NCBI RefSeq assembly: GCF_902830275.1
Contig: NZ_CADESW010000001.1
Location: 496,001-560,000 of the forward strand
Length of the DNA: 64,000 bases
DNA from: Burkholderia stagnalis
GTDB taxonomy: Bacteria > Pseudomonadota > Gammaproteobacteria > Burkholderiales > Burkholderiaceae
Direction: 5' to 3'
Shown here: in pieces, positions 8,924 to 17,658 of the stretch
Position numbering within the stretch: position 1 is the stretch's first letter
How the letters are laid out: each line of letters opens with the position of its first letter
Program-made: the position numbers and the translations under genes
Notes under the pieces: model-generated
What the model was told of the DNA's origin: nothing
The model's input: only the letters and a program-made list of their open reading frames with translations
The model's database searches: none

Positions 8924-10255
8924 TCACGATCGCCAAAGCTGCATGAAGTGCGATCGCAGCTGCGGCGAACGCGCGATCCACATCACGTAGACGGCCAGCA
9001 GCGACGCCTCCGCCGTCAGGTACGCGAGCGCGGCCCCGCGCGCGCCGAAGCGCGGCACGAGCACGCAGGCCAGCAGCACGTTGAACGCGCCGGCCGCGAG
9101 CATCGCGCGCGCGCGCCGCGACGCGCCCCCGAACGGCACGAGCACCTGCAGGCCCACGAAATACGCGAGGTTGCCGAACAGCGTCGACAGGCAGAGCCAG
9201 TTGACGATCGTCGCGGCGTCGGCGAACTTGTCGCCGAGCACGAGCCGCGTCAGCACGTCCGACAGGGTTACGCACACCGCGAGCCCGATGCCGGTCGTGA
9301 GCGCCGTCGCGGCGAGACCGAATACCGTCAGGCGCGCCGCCGCGCGCGTGCCCTGCTCGTGCCGCTGCGCGAACAGCGCGGCGATGCGCGGATACAGCAC
9401 CGAATTGATCTGCGCCGGCACCATGTTGCCGACCGTCTTCAGCTTGTCGGCGGCGGCGTACAGGCCGACCTGACAGGCGCCCGAAAAGCTGCCGAGGATC
9501 AGCGTGTTCGTCGCGCTGAACAGGCTGACGGACGCCGTGGAGACGAACATGTCCGTGCTGCCGGCGAGCTGCGCGCGCACGGCCGCCCACGTGCATCGCG
9601 GCTTGCCGAGCAGGCCGTGGCGATGCGCGGCGAGCAGCGAACCGATCGCGACCAGCAGCGCCGCGACGGCCTGGATGCCCACCGCGGCATTGACGTCGCC
9701 CGGCGATTTCACGAGCCAGAACGTGAGCGGCAGCGTCGCGAAGCGGCTGGCGAGCGCGATCGCGGCAAATGCCGAGAAGCGCTCGAGCCCCTGCAGCAGC
9801 CAGTTCAGCGTGAACACGTTCGCGGCCACGCCCAGCCAGCCGATTGCGAGCGCTGCGCCGAGCCCGTCCATCTGACGATCGACGCATGCGACCACGGCCA
9901 GCATCGCCGCCGACACGACGCAGAGGCACCCTTTCGCGCCGATCACCGCCCACACGAGCCCGTTCAGCGTGCGCCGGTCGTGCCGTGCCTGCGCGACCGC
10001 GCGCGGCCCGCTCAGGTTGAAGCCCCATTCGGTCAGCACCGTGCCGTACACCGTCAGCGCGGTCACGTAGCTGACCACCCCGAACTGCGACGGGCCGAGC
10101 ACGCGCGTCAGGTACGGAAACGTGACGAGCGGCACGAGATAGCTGCCGACCTGCCAGAGCAGCATCGCGGCGAAGTTGCGCCCCAGTCCCGCCGCGGGCC
10201 GCTTCGGCGCGGCGGACGGCGGCGTGCGCAGCGGCAGGGTCTTGTCGATCGGCAT
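8924..10255 (-). CDS. Wzx-like polysaccharide flippase (MOP superfamily)
   Basis: This 443-aa inner-membrane protein has 12 or more hydrophobic segments and matches the Polysacc_synt/Wzx family. LLWQVGSYLVPLVTFPYLTRVLG near the N-terminus is the family hallmark, and GLYAAADKLKTVGNMVPAQINSVLYPRIA is the conserved central region. It would flip the undecaprenyl-PP-linked repeat unit to the periplasm, where the Wzy-like protein polymerises it. The start MPIDKTLP lies 2 bp after the BY-kinase stop; the long frame continuing upstream is a shadow of that gene. Position with Wzc, Wza and Wzy homologues defines a Wzx/Wzy-dependent pathway. Confidence 0.92.
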   Translation of the reverse strand: MPIDKTLPLRTPPSAAPKRPAAGLGRNFAAMLLWQVGSYLVPLVTFPYLTRVLGPSQFGVVSYVTALTVYGTVLTEWGFNLSGPRAVAQARHDRRTLNGLVWAVIGAKGCLCVVSAAMLAVVACVDRQMDGLGAALAIGWLGVAANVFTLNWLLQGLERFSAFAAIALASRFATLPLTFWLVKSPGDVNAAVGIQAVAALLVAIGSLLAAHRHGLLGKPRCTWAAVRAQLAGSTDMFVSTASVSLFSATNTLILGSFSGACQVGLYAAADKLKTVGNMVPAQINSVLYPRIAALFAQRHEQGTRAAARLTVFGLAATALTTGIGLAVCVTLSDVLTRLVLGDKFADAATIVNWLCLSTLFGNLAYFVGLQVLVPFGGASRRARAMLAAGAFNVLLACVLVPRFGARGAALAYLTAEASLLAVYVMWIARSPQLRSHFMQLWRS

Positions 10256-10257
10256 GG

Positions 10258-12504
10258 TCAGGTCTGGTCCACGCGCCGCGCGACATCCGCGCCTTCGTAT
10301 GCGTAGGCGCCGTAGTTGCCGTACTGCGCGGACCGCAGCCCCGGGCTGAAGCAGTTGAACACGACGCCCGACACCTTCGCGCCGACGCGATCGATCCGCT
10401 TCACCGATTCGAGGATCTCGCCCTGGCTCGTGACGCCCGAGCGCGCGACCAGCAGGATCGTGCCCGCATGCGACGCGAGCACCGTCGCGTCCGTCACCGG
10501 CAGCAGCGGCGGCGCGTCGAGCAGCACGACGTCGTAGCGGTGCGACACGTCGGACAGCAGGCCCGGCAGGCTGTTCGACAGGAACAGCTCGACCGGCTGG
10601 CCGACGCGCGGCCCCGTCGGCAGGAAGTCGACATGGGTGGACACGTCGCGCACGATCGCGTCCTCGATCTTGATTTCGCCGCGCAGCACGCTGGACAGGC
10701 CCTGCTGCGCGCGCACGCCGAACTCCTTCGCGAGGTGCCCGCGGCGCAAGTCGCCGTCGATCAGCAGCACGCGCTTGTTCGACTGCCCGAGCAGCGCGGC
10801 GACGTTGGCCGAGATGAACGACTTGCCGATGCCGGCCGACGGTCCGGTGATCAGCACGAGGTTGTTCTTGGGCCGGTCGAGCAACAGGAACTGCATCGCC
10901 GTGCAAAGGCTGCGCAACGCTTCGACGGCCGGCTCGTGCGGGCGGGCCAGCGACAGCACGGCGCCCGCCGCGCCTGTGCCGGCGGCGGCCAGGCGGCGCT
11001 GCGACGGGCTCTGCGGAATCGTCGCGATCACGTCCAGCTCGGCATCCCGCTCGATTTCGGACGGATCGGTCACGCCGCCGTACAGCACCGCGCGCGCGAT
11101 CGCGACGCACACACCGACCAGCAGCCCGACGACCGCGGCCAGCACCACGACCAGCACCGGCTTCGGGCGCAGCGGTTCGTCCGGCACGATCGCATGGTCG
11201 ATCACGCGCACGTTGCCGATCTTGCTCGCCGTCGCGAGACGCAACTGCTGGATGCTGTTCAACAGGCCGACGTAGATCTCGGTCTGCACGGTGACGTCGC
11301 GGCGCAGCCGCACGACATTCTGCTGGGCGTCGGGCAGCCGCGAGATCGCGCCCTCGAACGTCGACACGTTGGCCCTGGCGGCGGCGATCTGCTGATCGAG
11401 CGACGCGAGCTGCGGATGCTCCGGCGTGAACATCGATGCCAGCGCCTTGCGCTTTTGCTCGAGCTCGAACAGCGACGTCTGCGCGGTCACGGCCTGGCCG
11501 AGCATCGCCTTCGCCTGCTCGGTCAGGTCCACGACTTCATGCTTGTTCTGATACGCGTTCAGGCGATCCTCGACGCGCCGCAACTGCCCCTCGACCTCGG
11601 GAATCTGCGCGTTCAGAAACTGCAGCGATTTCTCCGCCGTAGCCGCCTTGCGATTCGCATTCTGTCGCACGTAGTTGTCGGCGATCTCGTTGAGCACGCC
11701 GGCGGCGAGCACCGGGTCGTCGCTCTCGTACTTCACGCCGATCACGCCCGACTGGTCCTTGCCCTTTTCGGTGATGGTCAGGTCCTTCTGCAGCTTGGTC
11801 AGCATCTTTTGCTTCGAGAAGCGCCGCACCACGAATCGCGCATTCGGGCGCGCGTCGATGGCCGCGACCAGCAGGCTCACGTCGCCCGCGGCGGTCTTCA
11901 CGCGCAGCGGCACGCCGATTTGCCCGATCGCGTCGTCATCGAGGTCGCCGCCCGACAGCCGGTAGCGTCCGCCGCCGAGCGCCGTGACCGTGAACCGGTC
12001 TTCCCGGAAATCGCGCGGCACGTCGAATGCCGACACGGTGATGCGTTCCCGCCCCCACACGTATCCGCCGATGCCGAACAGGCCCGGCGTCGACAGCTTG
12101 CTGCTGCGGCGCGCGATCACGCCGCCGATCAGCGGGAAATGGTCGGGCCGCGCGTCGATGTACAGGCGCTGGTCGTCGACCACCGGTTCGGTCACGAGGC
12201 GCGACTGGAGGATTTCCATTTCGCCGTCGTCGGTCGACTTCACGTCGAACAGCGTGCTCAGGCCGCCGACCAGCCCGCTGGCCGCGCCGCCCATCATGTC
12301 GGCGCCGTTGCTTTCCACCTGCACGACGATGTCGACGCCGTAGATCGGCTTCGCGACGATCGCGTACAGGGTGCCGAGCGCGACGAACGACGCCGTCACC
12401 GCCGCGATCAGCTTCGCGTTCTTGATCACCATGTCGACGATCCCGCGCACGTCGACTTCGTCCGAGTCGCGCGAGAATCGAGGGGTCGGTTTGGGAGAGT
12501 TCAT
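10258..12504 (-). CDS. BY-kinase: Wzz/Wzc-type polysaccharide co-polymerase with tyrosine autokinase
   Basis: This 748-aa fused protein has an N-terminal Wzz domain with TM1 (AVTASFVALGTLYAIVA), a long coiled-coil periplasmic region (about 230-410, including the GNVR-like part) and a second TM near 445-470. The cytoplasmic P-loop kinase has Walker A GPSAGIGKS from about residue 554, A' VLLIDGDLR and B VVLLDAPP. A tyrosine cluster near the C-terminus (YGNYGAYAYE, about 728-737) is the likely autophosphorylation tail. It pairs with the adjacent phosphatase and OPX protein, as BceF/Wzc does, to control chain length and export. It is close to BceF of the cepacian cluster, but gene order and companions differ. 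Confidence 0.95.
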   Translation of the reverse strand: MNSPKPTPRFSRDSDEVDVRGIVDMVIKNAKLIAAVTASFVALGTLYAIVAKPIYGVDIVVQVESNGADMMGGAASGLVGGLSTLFDVKSTDDGEMEILQSRLVTEPVVDDQRLYIDARPDHFPLIGGVIARRSSKLSTPGLFGIGGYVWGRERITVSAFDVPRDFREDRFTVTALGGGRYRLSGGDLDDDAIGQIGVPLRVKTAAGDVSLLVAAIDARPNARFVVRRFSKQKMLTKLQKDLTITEKGKDQSGVIGVKYESDDPVLAAGVLNEIADNYVRQNANRKAATAEKSLQFLNAQIPEVEGQLRRVEDRLNAYQNKHEVVDLTEQAKAMLGQAVTAQTSLFELEQKRKALASMFTPEHPQLASLDQQIAAARANVSTFEGAISRLPDAQQNVVRLRRDVTVQTEIYVGLLNSIQQLRLATASKIGNVRVIDHAIVPDEPLRPKPVLVVVLAAVVGLLVGVCVAIARAVLYGGVTDPSEIERDAELDVIATIPQSPSQRRLAAAGTGAAGAVLSLARPHEPAVEALRSLCTAMQFLLLDRPKNNLVLITGPSAGIGKSFISANVAALLGQSNKRVLLIDGDLRRGHLAKEFGVRAQQGLSSVLRGEIKIEDAIVRDVSTHVDFLPTGPRVGQPVELFLSNSLPGLLSDVSHRYDVVLLDAPPLLPVTDATVLASHAGTILLVARSGVTSQGEILESVKRIDRVGAKVSGVVFNCFSPGLRSAQYGNYGAYAYEGADVARRVDQT

Positions 12505-12543
12505 ATTGACTTCTGATGTCCTGTTGAGGTGAGACGCGATCGC

Positions 12544-12996
12544 TCAGTACGGGCCGTTTCCGGCCAGGTTCCCGATACGCTCGACCCAGTCGTTGACGCC
12601 GTGCTCGATGAGCGTCATCGCGTAGTCGTAGCTGCGCTGCGAGCGCCGGTACGGATCCTGCACGTCGGACGGAAACGCTTCCGCGATGCGGTAGATGCGC
12701 CCGCGCGCAACCGGGTGAAACCGTTCGATCGCCTTGCGCTGCTCCAGCTCCATCACGAGGATCAGGTCGGCCGCGTGGCACATGCGTTCGTCGAGCCGCC
12801 GCGAGCGATGCGACGACATGTCGATCCCGCGCGCGGTCAGCATGCGTTCGGCTACCGGGTCGATCGTCATGCCGTCGCGCGCCGACAGGCCCGCCGACGA
12901 CACGGCGACGTCGGGCAGCAGGCGCCGGAACAGGCCCTGCGCGATCGGGCTGCGGCACAGGTTGCCCTGGCAGACGACGAGCAGATGCCGGATCAT
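12544..12996 (-). CDS. low-molecular-weight protein-tyrosine phosphatase
   Basis: This is a 150-aa LMW-PTP. The active-site CX5R loop is CQGNLCR (Cys9 to Arg15) followed by SP, and the general-acid Asp lies in DVQDPYRRS near residue 115. It should dephosphorylate the tyrosine tail of the BY-kinase encoded next, like Wzb or BceD, cycling it between states needed for polymerisation and export. Its ATG overlaps the OPX stop by ATGA, and 39 bp separate it from the kinase start. A longer frame upstream is a shadow of the OPX gene. Confidence 0.95.
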   Translation of the reverse strand: MIRHLLVVCQGNLCRSPIAQGLFRRLLPDVAVSSAGLSARDGMTIDPVAERMLTARGIDMSSHRSRRLDERMCHAADLILVMELEQRKAIERFHPVARGRIYRIAEAFPSDVQDPYRRSQRSYDYAMTLIEHGVNDWVERIGNLAGNGPY

Positions 12997-14165
12997 TTCG
13001 TCACGACCGCCGCGGTGAGGCCGGCGTTGATCGCCGGCAGCAGCAGGCTCAGCACGCGGCTGAAGCGCACCAGGCCGTTGCCGTCCACGTAGACGACATC
13101 CTTCGGCTTCAGCTCGAACTGGTTCGCGAGCACCATCGACACCGGGGAACGCGCATCGAGATGGAACACCTGCGGCGCGTCGCCCTGCGCGCCGCGGATC
13201 ACGTACAGCTGCGCCGCGTCCGCGCTGGCGCTGTTGAGGCTGCCGGCCTGCGACAGCGCCTCGCTCAGGCTCAGCCTGCCGGTGCGCAGCGGCAGCGCGG
13301 TCATCGGCTTGTTCACCTCGCCCATCACGTACACGCCGCTCTCCTCGCGCGGCACCACGCGCAGCAGGTCGCCGTCGCGCAGCAGGATGCCGGCCGGGTT
13401 CACGTTGCGCGCCAGCATGCCGGGCACGTCGAGCGGATACGACACGCCGCCGCGCACGAGCACGAGGTGGCTCTGGTCGGCGGTCGGCGCGAACCCGCCC
13501 GCGCGATTGACCGCCTCGTAGAGCGTCATCGGGATGTCGTTGATCTGGACGTTGCCGGGCGTTCTCACCTCGCCGTCGACGTAGATCTGCTTCGCGCGGA
13601 ACGACGTCACGCGCACCGTCACCTTCGGCTTGATGAAGTAGCGCGCCAGCGCGTCGGACACGGCCTTGCGCGCCTCGTCGGTCGTCAGCCCGTCCACGCG
13701 CACGTTCCCCGCATACGGCACCTGCACGTTGCCGCCGTTGTCGACCACGAAGCCCTGCGGCGGATCGAACGGCCGGCCGTTCGGCGGCTGCTGCGTGCCT
13801 TGCGCCGCGGTCAGCTCCGGGTGGTCCCACACGGTGATCTGCAGGACGTCCCCCACGCCGAGCGTGTAGGGCGCGGGCCGGCCCGACAGCGTCTTCCACT
13901 GTTCGGCGCCGGTCGTTGCGGCCGACGCGTTCAGTTGCCGGATCAGCGTCGCGTCGATCTCCGAGATCGGCACCGGCATCGACGTCGCGGGCGTATGGGC
14001 GTCGCCCCCGGACACCGGCAAGGTCGCGGGTTCGGTCATCCGCATCCCGGGCGCGACGCCGCATCCCGACAACACGACACAGAACCCGAGCGCAAGCATC
14101 CTTGCCCGTTTGCCGCGCTGGCCCGGCACGACGACATCCGCCGATCGGCTATCCGAATTTCTCAT
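12993..14165 (-). CDS. outer-membrane polysaccharide export lipoprotein (OPX, Wza/BceE-like)
   Basis: This 390-aa protein has a lipobox (VVLSGC, Cys at about 35 from the chosen start). It then has a Poly_export domain ([20 protein letters not shown], about 110-220) and SLBB domains ([28 protein letters not shown]). It forms the outer-membrane conduit that works with the BY-kinase. Starts at 14195 (MDDVLSE) or 14099 (MLALGFC) are also possible; none has a strong ribosome-binding site. That may reflect the insertion just upstream, at 14255-14541, which now separates this gene from the operon's first gene. The stop overlaps the phosphatase start (ATGA). Confidence 0.92.
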   Translation of the reverse strand: MRNSDSRSADVVVPGQRGKRARMLALGFCVVLSGCGVAPGMRMTEPATLPVSGGDAHTPATSMPVPISEIDATLIRQLNASAATTGAEQWKTLSGRPAPYTLGVGDVLQITVWDHPELTAAQGTQQPPNGRPFDPPQGFVVDNGGNVQVPYAGNVRVDGLTTDEARKAVSDALARYFIKPKVTVRVTSFRAKQIYVDGEVRTPGNVQINDIPMTLYEAVNRAGGFAPTADQSHLVLVRGGVSYPLDVPGMLARNVNPAGILLRDGDLLRVVPREESGVYVMGEVNKPMTALPLRTGRLSLSEALSQAGSLNSASADAAQLYVIRGAQGDAPQVFHLDARSPVSMVLANQFELKPKDVVYVDGNGLVRFSRVLSLLLPAINAGLTAAVVTK

Positions 14166-14285
14166 TGGTCTGGTTTCACTCAAAACGTCATCCATGCAAC
14201 CGTGTCGGCCTCGTCGCTCGCACGGTCTCCTTCCCGGCGCATCGCGCCGCCTGCTAGGGTCTGTTTACATATGGAACGTGCATGC

Positions 14286-14384
14286 GTTGCCACGAGAACG
14301 GCCGCTCGCGAGGCGCGCGACGCTGCGAATACTGGACGTATTCGCAAGGAGCGCAACGCGGCGAGCGGCCGTTCTCGTGGCAAC
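14286..14384. repeat. internal inverted repeat with nested hairpin, left half of the MITE-like element
   Basis: A perfect 24-bp inverted repeat has arms at 14286-14309 and 14361-14384 (outer bases GTTGCCACGAGAACGGC...). Centred inside is a second hairpin, GCGAATAC-TGGAC-GTATTCGC at 14325-14345. Transcribed from either strand this would fold into a long stem. It begins at the base where the left terminal repeat ends. Confidence 0.9.
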
Positions 14385-14409
14385 CCCAAATTGAAAAACC
14401 ATTCCACGG

Positions 14410-14510
14410 GAATGCCCGAAATCGCCCGCATGGCGGCGTCGCTCGTCGCTTGTTTGGCTCGGCCAAACGGCGCTCCTCACTTCTTGCCCTGCGAGCGATT
14501 TCGGGCATTC
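14410..14510. repeat. internal inverted repeat with nested hairpin, right half of the MITE-like element
   Basis: A perfect 16-bp inverted repeat has arms at 14410-14425 (GAATGCCCGAAATCGC) and 14495-14510. It encloses a short hairpin GTTTGGC-TCG-GCCAAAC at 14452-14468. Its outer arm meets the right terminal repeat at 14510. With the left half it makes a two-lobed element. Confidence 0.88.
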
Positions 14511-14538
14511 GCATGCACGTTCCATATGTAAACAGACC

Positions 14539-15954
14539 CTAATACGCGTTGCTGCCCACGAAGCCCTTCACGATCGTCGCCCCGACGATCCTCATATCCA
14601 GCCCGAACGACCAGTTCCGCAGGTAGTACAAATCGTGCTCGACCCGGCCCTGCATCTTCTCGATGCGATCGGTCTCGCCGCGATAGCCGTTGACCTGCGC
14701 CCACCCCGTGATGCCCGGCTTGATCCGGTAACGCTGGATATAGCCGTCGACGATCTTGCGGTACTGCTCGTCGTGCTCGATCGCGTGCGGACGCGGGCCG
14801 ACCACCGACATGTCGCCGAGCAGCACGTTGATGAACTGCGGCAGCTCGTCGAGGCTCGTGCGGCGCAGGAAGCGGCCGACGCGGGTGATGCGCGCATCGT
14901 TGCGGGTCGCCTGCCGCACGACGCCCGGCTGCTCGACATGGGCGCGCATCGTGCGGAACTTGTAGATGCGGAACACGCGCCCGTCCGCGCCCTTGCGGCG
15001 CTGCGTGAAGAACACCGGGCCGCGCGACGTGCTCTTGACTGTGATCGCAATCAGGATCATCAAAGGCGCGAACGCGAGCAGCGCCAGCGCGGCGAAGCAG
15101 CGGTCGAAGATTTCCTTGCTGAGCATCGCGTGCGGCGGCAGCGGCGACGCGGCGAGATTGATCGCCGGCACGCCGATCACGTCGGTCACGCCGCTGTCGA
15201 ACAGCGACAGCGCGCTGACGTCCGGCATGAAGCGGATGTTCACGAGCTCGTCGCGAAACTCGGACACGAAGCGCAGGATCGTGCGCTCCTCCGACAGCGG
15301 CAGCGCGAGCCACAGTTCGCGCAGGCCCTGCTGCCGCACGTGCGCGACGAACGCCGCGTAATCGTCGAACGCGTCGATGCCCGGCGCCGACACGCGCGCC
15401 GCCGGATCCACGTTGAACACCGCCGCCGCGCGGAACCCGCTCGCCGGCGATTGCGCGATGTTGCGCAGCATGCGCTGGCCATACAGCCCGCGCCCGACCA
15501 CCGCGACCGAACGCAGGTTCATCCCCGCATGCCGCATCCGTCGCAGCACGGCGTGCACGGCGAACCGCACGCCGATCAGCGCAGCGCCGCTCAGGCCCGT
15601 CCAGTACGCGAACCACAGTCGCGACACGACGCCCGAGCGATGCAAGGAGAAGGTCACGACGAGCGCGGCGCCCTGCACGATCAGCCAGGCCAGCGCGAGT
15701 TGCCCGGCGAGCCGCAGCAGCGACCGGCCGCGCCACGACTGATAGACGCCGAACGCGGGAAACAGCGCCAGCGCGAACGCGCAGGAGAACGCGACGAACG
15801 ACGCGTCGACCCGCATCGCCGCGACATCCGCGAAACGGATCTGCGCAGCCGCGAGCGCGCCGCCGACGATCACCGCCAGGTCGACCGCGCGCGCCGCCGC
15901 GCCTTGCGGGCTCGGCGCGACCGACCGGTATTCAACTTGAGGTTTCGTGTTCAT
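14539..15954 (-). CDS. undecaprenyl-phosphate glycosyl-1-phosphate transferase (WcaJ/BceB-like, priming enzyme)
   Basis: This 471-aa polyprenyl-phosphate hexose-1-phosphate transferase starts repeat-unit synthesis. Four N-terminal TM helices are followed by a CoA-binding-like Rossmann domain (SVAVVGRGLYG, about 145-250). A re-entrant helix precedes the catalytic bacterial sugar transferase domain: PVFFTQRRKG, FRIYKFRTM, SLDELPQFINVL and VVGPRP. The start MNTKPQVEY follows GAGGCAGCA; an upstream in-frame ATG at 15975 is possible. It is the first gene of the operon and is preceded by the sigma-54-type promoter at 16321-16337. Its TAG stop lies at the border of the inserted element; joining the flanks around a single TA also regenerates TAG, so the coding end appears unchanged. 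Confidence 0.94.
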   Translation of the reverse strand: MNTKPQVEYRSVAPSPQGAAARAVDLAVIVGGALAAAQIRFADVAAMRVDASFVAFSCAFALALFPAFGVYQSWRGRSLLRLAGQLALAWLIVQGAALVVTFSLHRSGVVSRLWFAYWTGLSGAALIGVRFAVHAVLRRMRHAGMNLRSVAVVGRGLYGQRMLRNIAQSPASGFRAAAVFNVDPAARVSAPGIDAFDDYAAFVAHVRQQGLRELWLALPLSEERTILRFVSEFRDELVNIRFMPDVSALSLFDSGVTDVIGVPAINLAASPLPPHAMLSKEIFDRCFAALALLAFAPLMILIAITVKSTSRGPVFFTQRRKGADGRVFRIYKFRTMRAHVEQPGVVRQATRNDARITRVGRFLRRTSLDELPQFINVLLGDMSVVGPRPHAIEHDEQYRKIVDGYIQRYRIKPGITGWAQVNGYRGETDRIEKMQGRVEHDLYYLRNWSFGLDMRIVGATIVKGFVGSNAY

Positions 15955-16320
15955 TGCTGCCTCGCAGAGGTCCATGTGATCCCCGTTTTCAGGAGTCCTG
16001 CTTGATGGCCGCATCCATGCGCGGCCGGCCCGATGCGTGCACATCGGATCGAAAGACGCACCGCGCAGTCGCGGTTCGCGACGCACGAGCGCGCCCGCGC
16101 TCCGCCCTCAGGGCGAAACGGCTTGCAATACGACGCGAGCGTTAAAGGTCAGGCGTGCATGACCCGGCGCAGCTGCGCGCGGTGCACCCCATGTCGTTGA
16201 CTCGGCAGGCTGAGACTGGGCATCGACTGTGCTTCCCCGGCGTCGATCCCGCGGTTCGGATAGCGGTTCATGGCTGGTCTGGTGTTATTGATGTTAAATA
16301 AAGCGGCACATTGGTGATGC

Positions 16321-16337
16321 AGCACATAACGTGCCAA
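16321..16337 (-). promoter_or_regulatory. sigma-54 (RpoN) promoter for the exopolysaccharide operon
   Basis: The minus strand reads TTGGCACGTTATGTGCT, matching the YTGGCACGRNNNTTGCW consensus at all but two positions and with the required GG-N10-GC spacing (-24 GG at 16335-16334, -12 GC at 16323-16322). Transcription would begin near 16310. The match quality and its place upstream of the first operon gene support it. The related B. cenocepacia Bep cluster is reported to be RpoN-dependent, which I recall rather than verified. Confidence 0.8.
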
Positions 16338-16463
16338 CAGTGAAATCCAGGATTCAACATCCTTTCGATCCTGCAGAAAGTCCCATGAAATCCGCGTTCT
16401 AGAAGAGATCCCTCAGAAACCGCTTCCGTGCCGGGGCAGCCATTTCGATTTTTGGCGGGCGGG

Positions 16464-16499
16464 CGTTACGTTACGCCATACGTAACGCATGACGTAACG
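16464..16499. promoter_or_regulatory. inverted-repeat cluster, probable enhancer-binding site
   Basis: A perfect palindrome CGTTACG-CCATA-CGTAACG covers 16469-16487. It is flanked by another CGTTACG at 16464-16470 and another CGTAACG at 16493-16499, giving four half-sites in 36 bp. It lies about 130-165 bp upstream of the -24 box, the usual distance for a sigma-54 activator. Which protein binds is unknown. Confidence 0.65.
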
Positions 16500-16632
16500 G
16501 TCCTGCCGCCCCGGCGGTAATCGTCGGCAATGGAATTCCCGTGCGCCGCTGTGATCGCAACCCGGCGACGGCAAGAATCCGAAACGCGATCCTTGATTGC
16601 CGGCTACGCGAAACGCGTTGCCCGTCCCCGTG

Positions 16633-17658
16633 TCAACGCGCCAATCCGTACGATTGCGGCATCTGCGGCGCACACGCCAGTTCGACGCCGACTTTCGAAA
16701 TCCGGTTGCGCTCGCGCGCGCGGAATTCGGTGGGCGACATCGCCAGGCGCTGGCGAAACAGTTTCGCCAGGCGCTCGCCGCTGCCCAGGCCGATGCGGCG
16801 TGCCACCTTGTCGGCCGGCAGGCTGGTATGGACGAGCATGTGACATGCGCGCTCGAGGCGCACGTGCAGGACGAATTCGGTCGGCGTCACGCCCACCTCC
16901 TTCTTGAAGCGCCGCAGGAAATTGCGTTCGCTCATCGCCACCGCCTGCGCGGCGCTCGCGATCGAGATCCGGCTGGTGCTCTGCGCGCGCAGTTGCTGCA
17001 TCGACGTGCGGATCGACGGGGTGGCGCTCAGCTCCCGGATCGCCCACATCGACTGGACGAAGCGCTCGTCGATCGGCCGCGCCACCAGGCGCGCGATGTC
17101 GTCCGCGGCGACCTCGCCGAGATCGTGCCGGAACATCTCGTGGGCCGCGGCCAGCACGTCGACGGTCTCGTTCGGCGAGCCGGCGTCCCTCGCCGCCGAC
17201 ACGAGGCTCGCGACGACCGGGCCCGATGCCGCGTCATCGCGCGCGGCCGACCATTTCGACGCCGCGATCGCGGTGAACTTCATCCCGTCGGCCACCCATC
17301 GGGCGCGCGCATGCACATCACGCAGCCGCCGCAGCAGCGTTTCGTTCCATGCAACGAGCGCGTGCTCGCCGTGCAGATGGAAGAACGCATAGCCGCGCTG
17401 GCCGTGCTCGTCGTCCAGCGCATCGGTCGCGATCTGCACGCCCGATGACGACTGGAGCAGCCCGCCGTTCGCCGATACGAATCGCAGCTGATAGGGCCCG
17501 CAGACGGTCTGCAGGCGATTGGCGAGATTGAACGCCTCGACCAGACGCGTGGCCTCGGCTAACGAAAATCCCGCACTCAAAAAGATGACAACTACGCGTT
17601 GATCATTTGCACCCACTTGCCAAGCCCCCAACTTTCTCTCTGCCTGCTTCTCTCTCAA
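16633..17658 (-). CDS. GlxA-like transcriptional regulator (DJ-1/PfpI domain plus AraC HTH)
   Basis: This 341-aa protein has an N-terminal GATase1/DJ-1-like domain (VVVIFLSAGFSLAEATRLVEAFNLAN onward, about 20-190) and a C-terminal AraC-type double helix-turn-helix (about 225-325; AAQAVAMSERNFLRRFKKEVGVTPTEFVLHVRLERA, then RIGLGSGERLAKLFRQRLAMSPTEFR). Such proteins are DNA-binding regulators. It is on the same strand as the exopolysaccharide operon, 678 bp upstream, so it may control it or simply neighbour it. AraC-type proteins do not activate sigma-54 promoters, so it is not the enhancer-binding protein expected for the promoter at 16321. Two copies of a GACAGTACT motif precede its start, possibly for autoregulation. 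Confidence 0.88.
   Translation of the reverse strand: MREKQAERKLGAWQVGANDQRVVVIFLSAGFSLAEATRLVEAFNLANRLQTVCGPYQLRFVSANGGLLQSSSGVQIATDALDDEHGQRGYAFFHLHGEHALVAWNETLLRRLRDVHARARWVADGMKFTAIAASKWSAARDDAASGPVVASLVSAARDAGSPNETVDVLAAAHEMFRHDLGEVAADDIARLVARPIDERFVQSMWAIRELSATPSIRTSMQQLRAQSTSRISIASAAQAVAMSERNFLRRFKKEVGVTPTEFVLHVRLERACHMLVHTSLPADKVARRIGLGSGERLAKLFRQRLAMSPTEFRARERNRISKVGVELACAPQMPQSYGLAR

Larger units (their letters stand above)
14255..14541. mobile_element. MITE-like element with 32-bp perfect terminal inverted repeats
   Basis: The two ends, 14255-14286 and 14510-14541, are perfect 32-bp inverted repeats beginning TAGGGTCTGTTTACATATGG and ending ...GCATGCG inward. The outermost TA on each side could be a TA target duplication, the type made by IS630/Tc1-like and some IS5-group transposases. 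The 287-bp interior has no transposase; open frames across it occur on both strands and look like by-products of palindromes. Inside are further inverted repeats (separate entries). It sits in the exopolysaccharide operon between the priming transferase and the OPX gene, and the transferase stop codon TAG uses its first bases. The parent transposase family is not identified. Confidence 0.85.
15955..16632 (-). other. long regulatory/leader region of the exopolysaccharide operon
   Basis: This 678-bp region separates the priming transferase from the upstream regulator on the same strand. It holds a sigma-54-type promoter (16321-16337), an inverted-repeat cluster (16464-16499) and about 350 nt of predicted leader. 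Within the leader a 40-codon frame (ATG 16271 to stop 16149) is open but lacks a good ribosome-binding site, so I do not call it a gene. Confidence 0.7.

Noticed and set aside
14180..14542. Several overlapping 80-95 codon frames on both strands across the inserted element
   Set aside because: They mirror each other because the element is palindromic, have no homology pattern or ribosome-binding sites, and are best explained as by-products of the repeats.
16149..16271. 40-codon frame in the leader of the exopolysaccharide operon
   Set aside because: ATG without Shine-Dalgarno sequence and no recognisable content; could be tested by conservation but not supported here.
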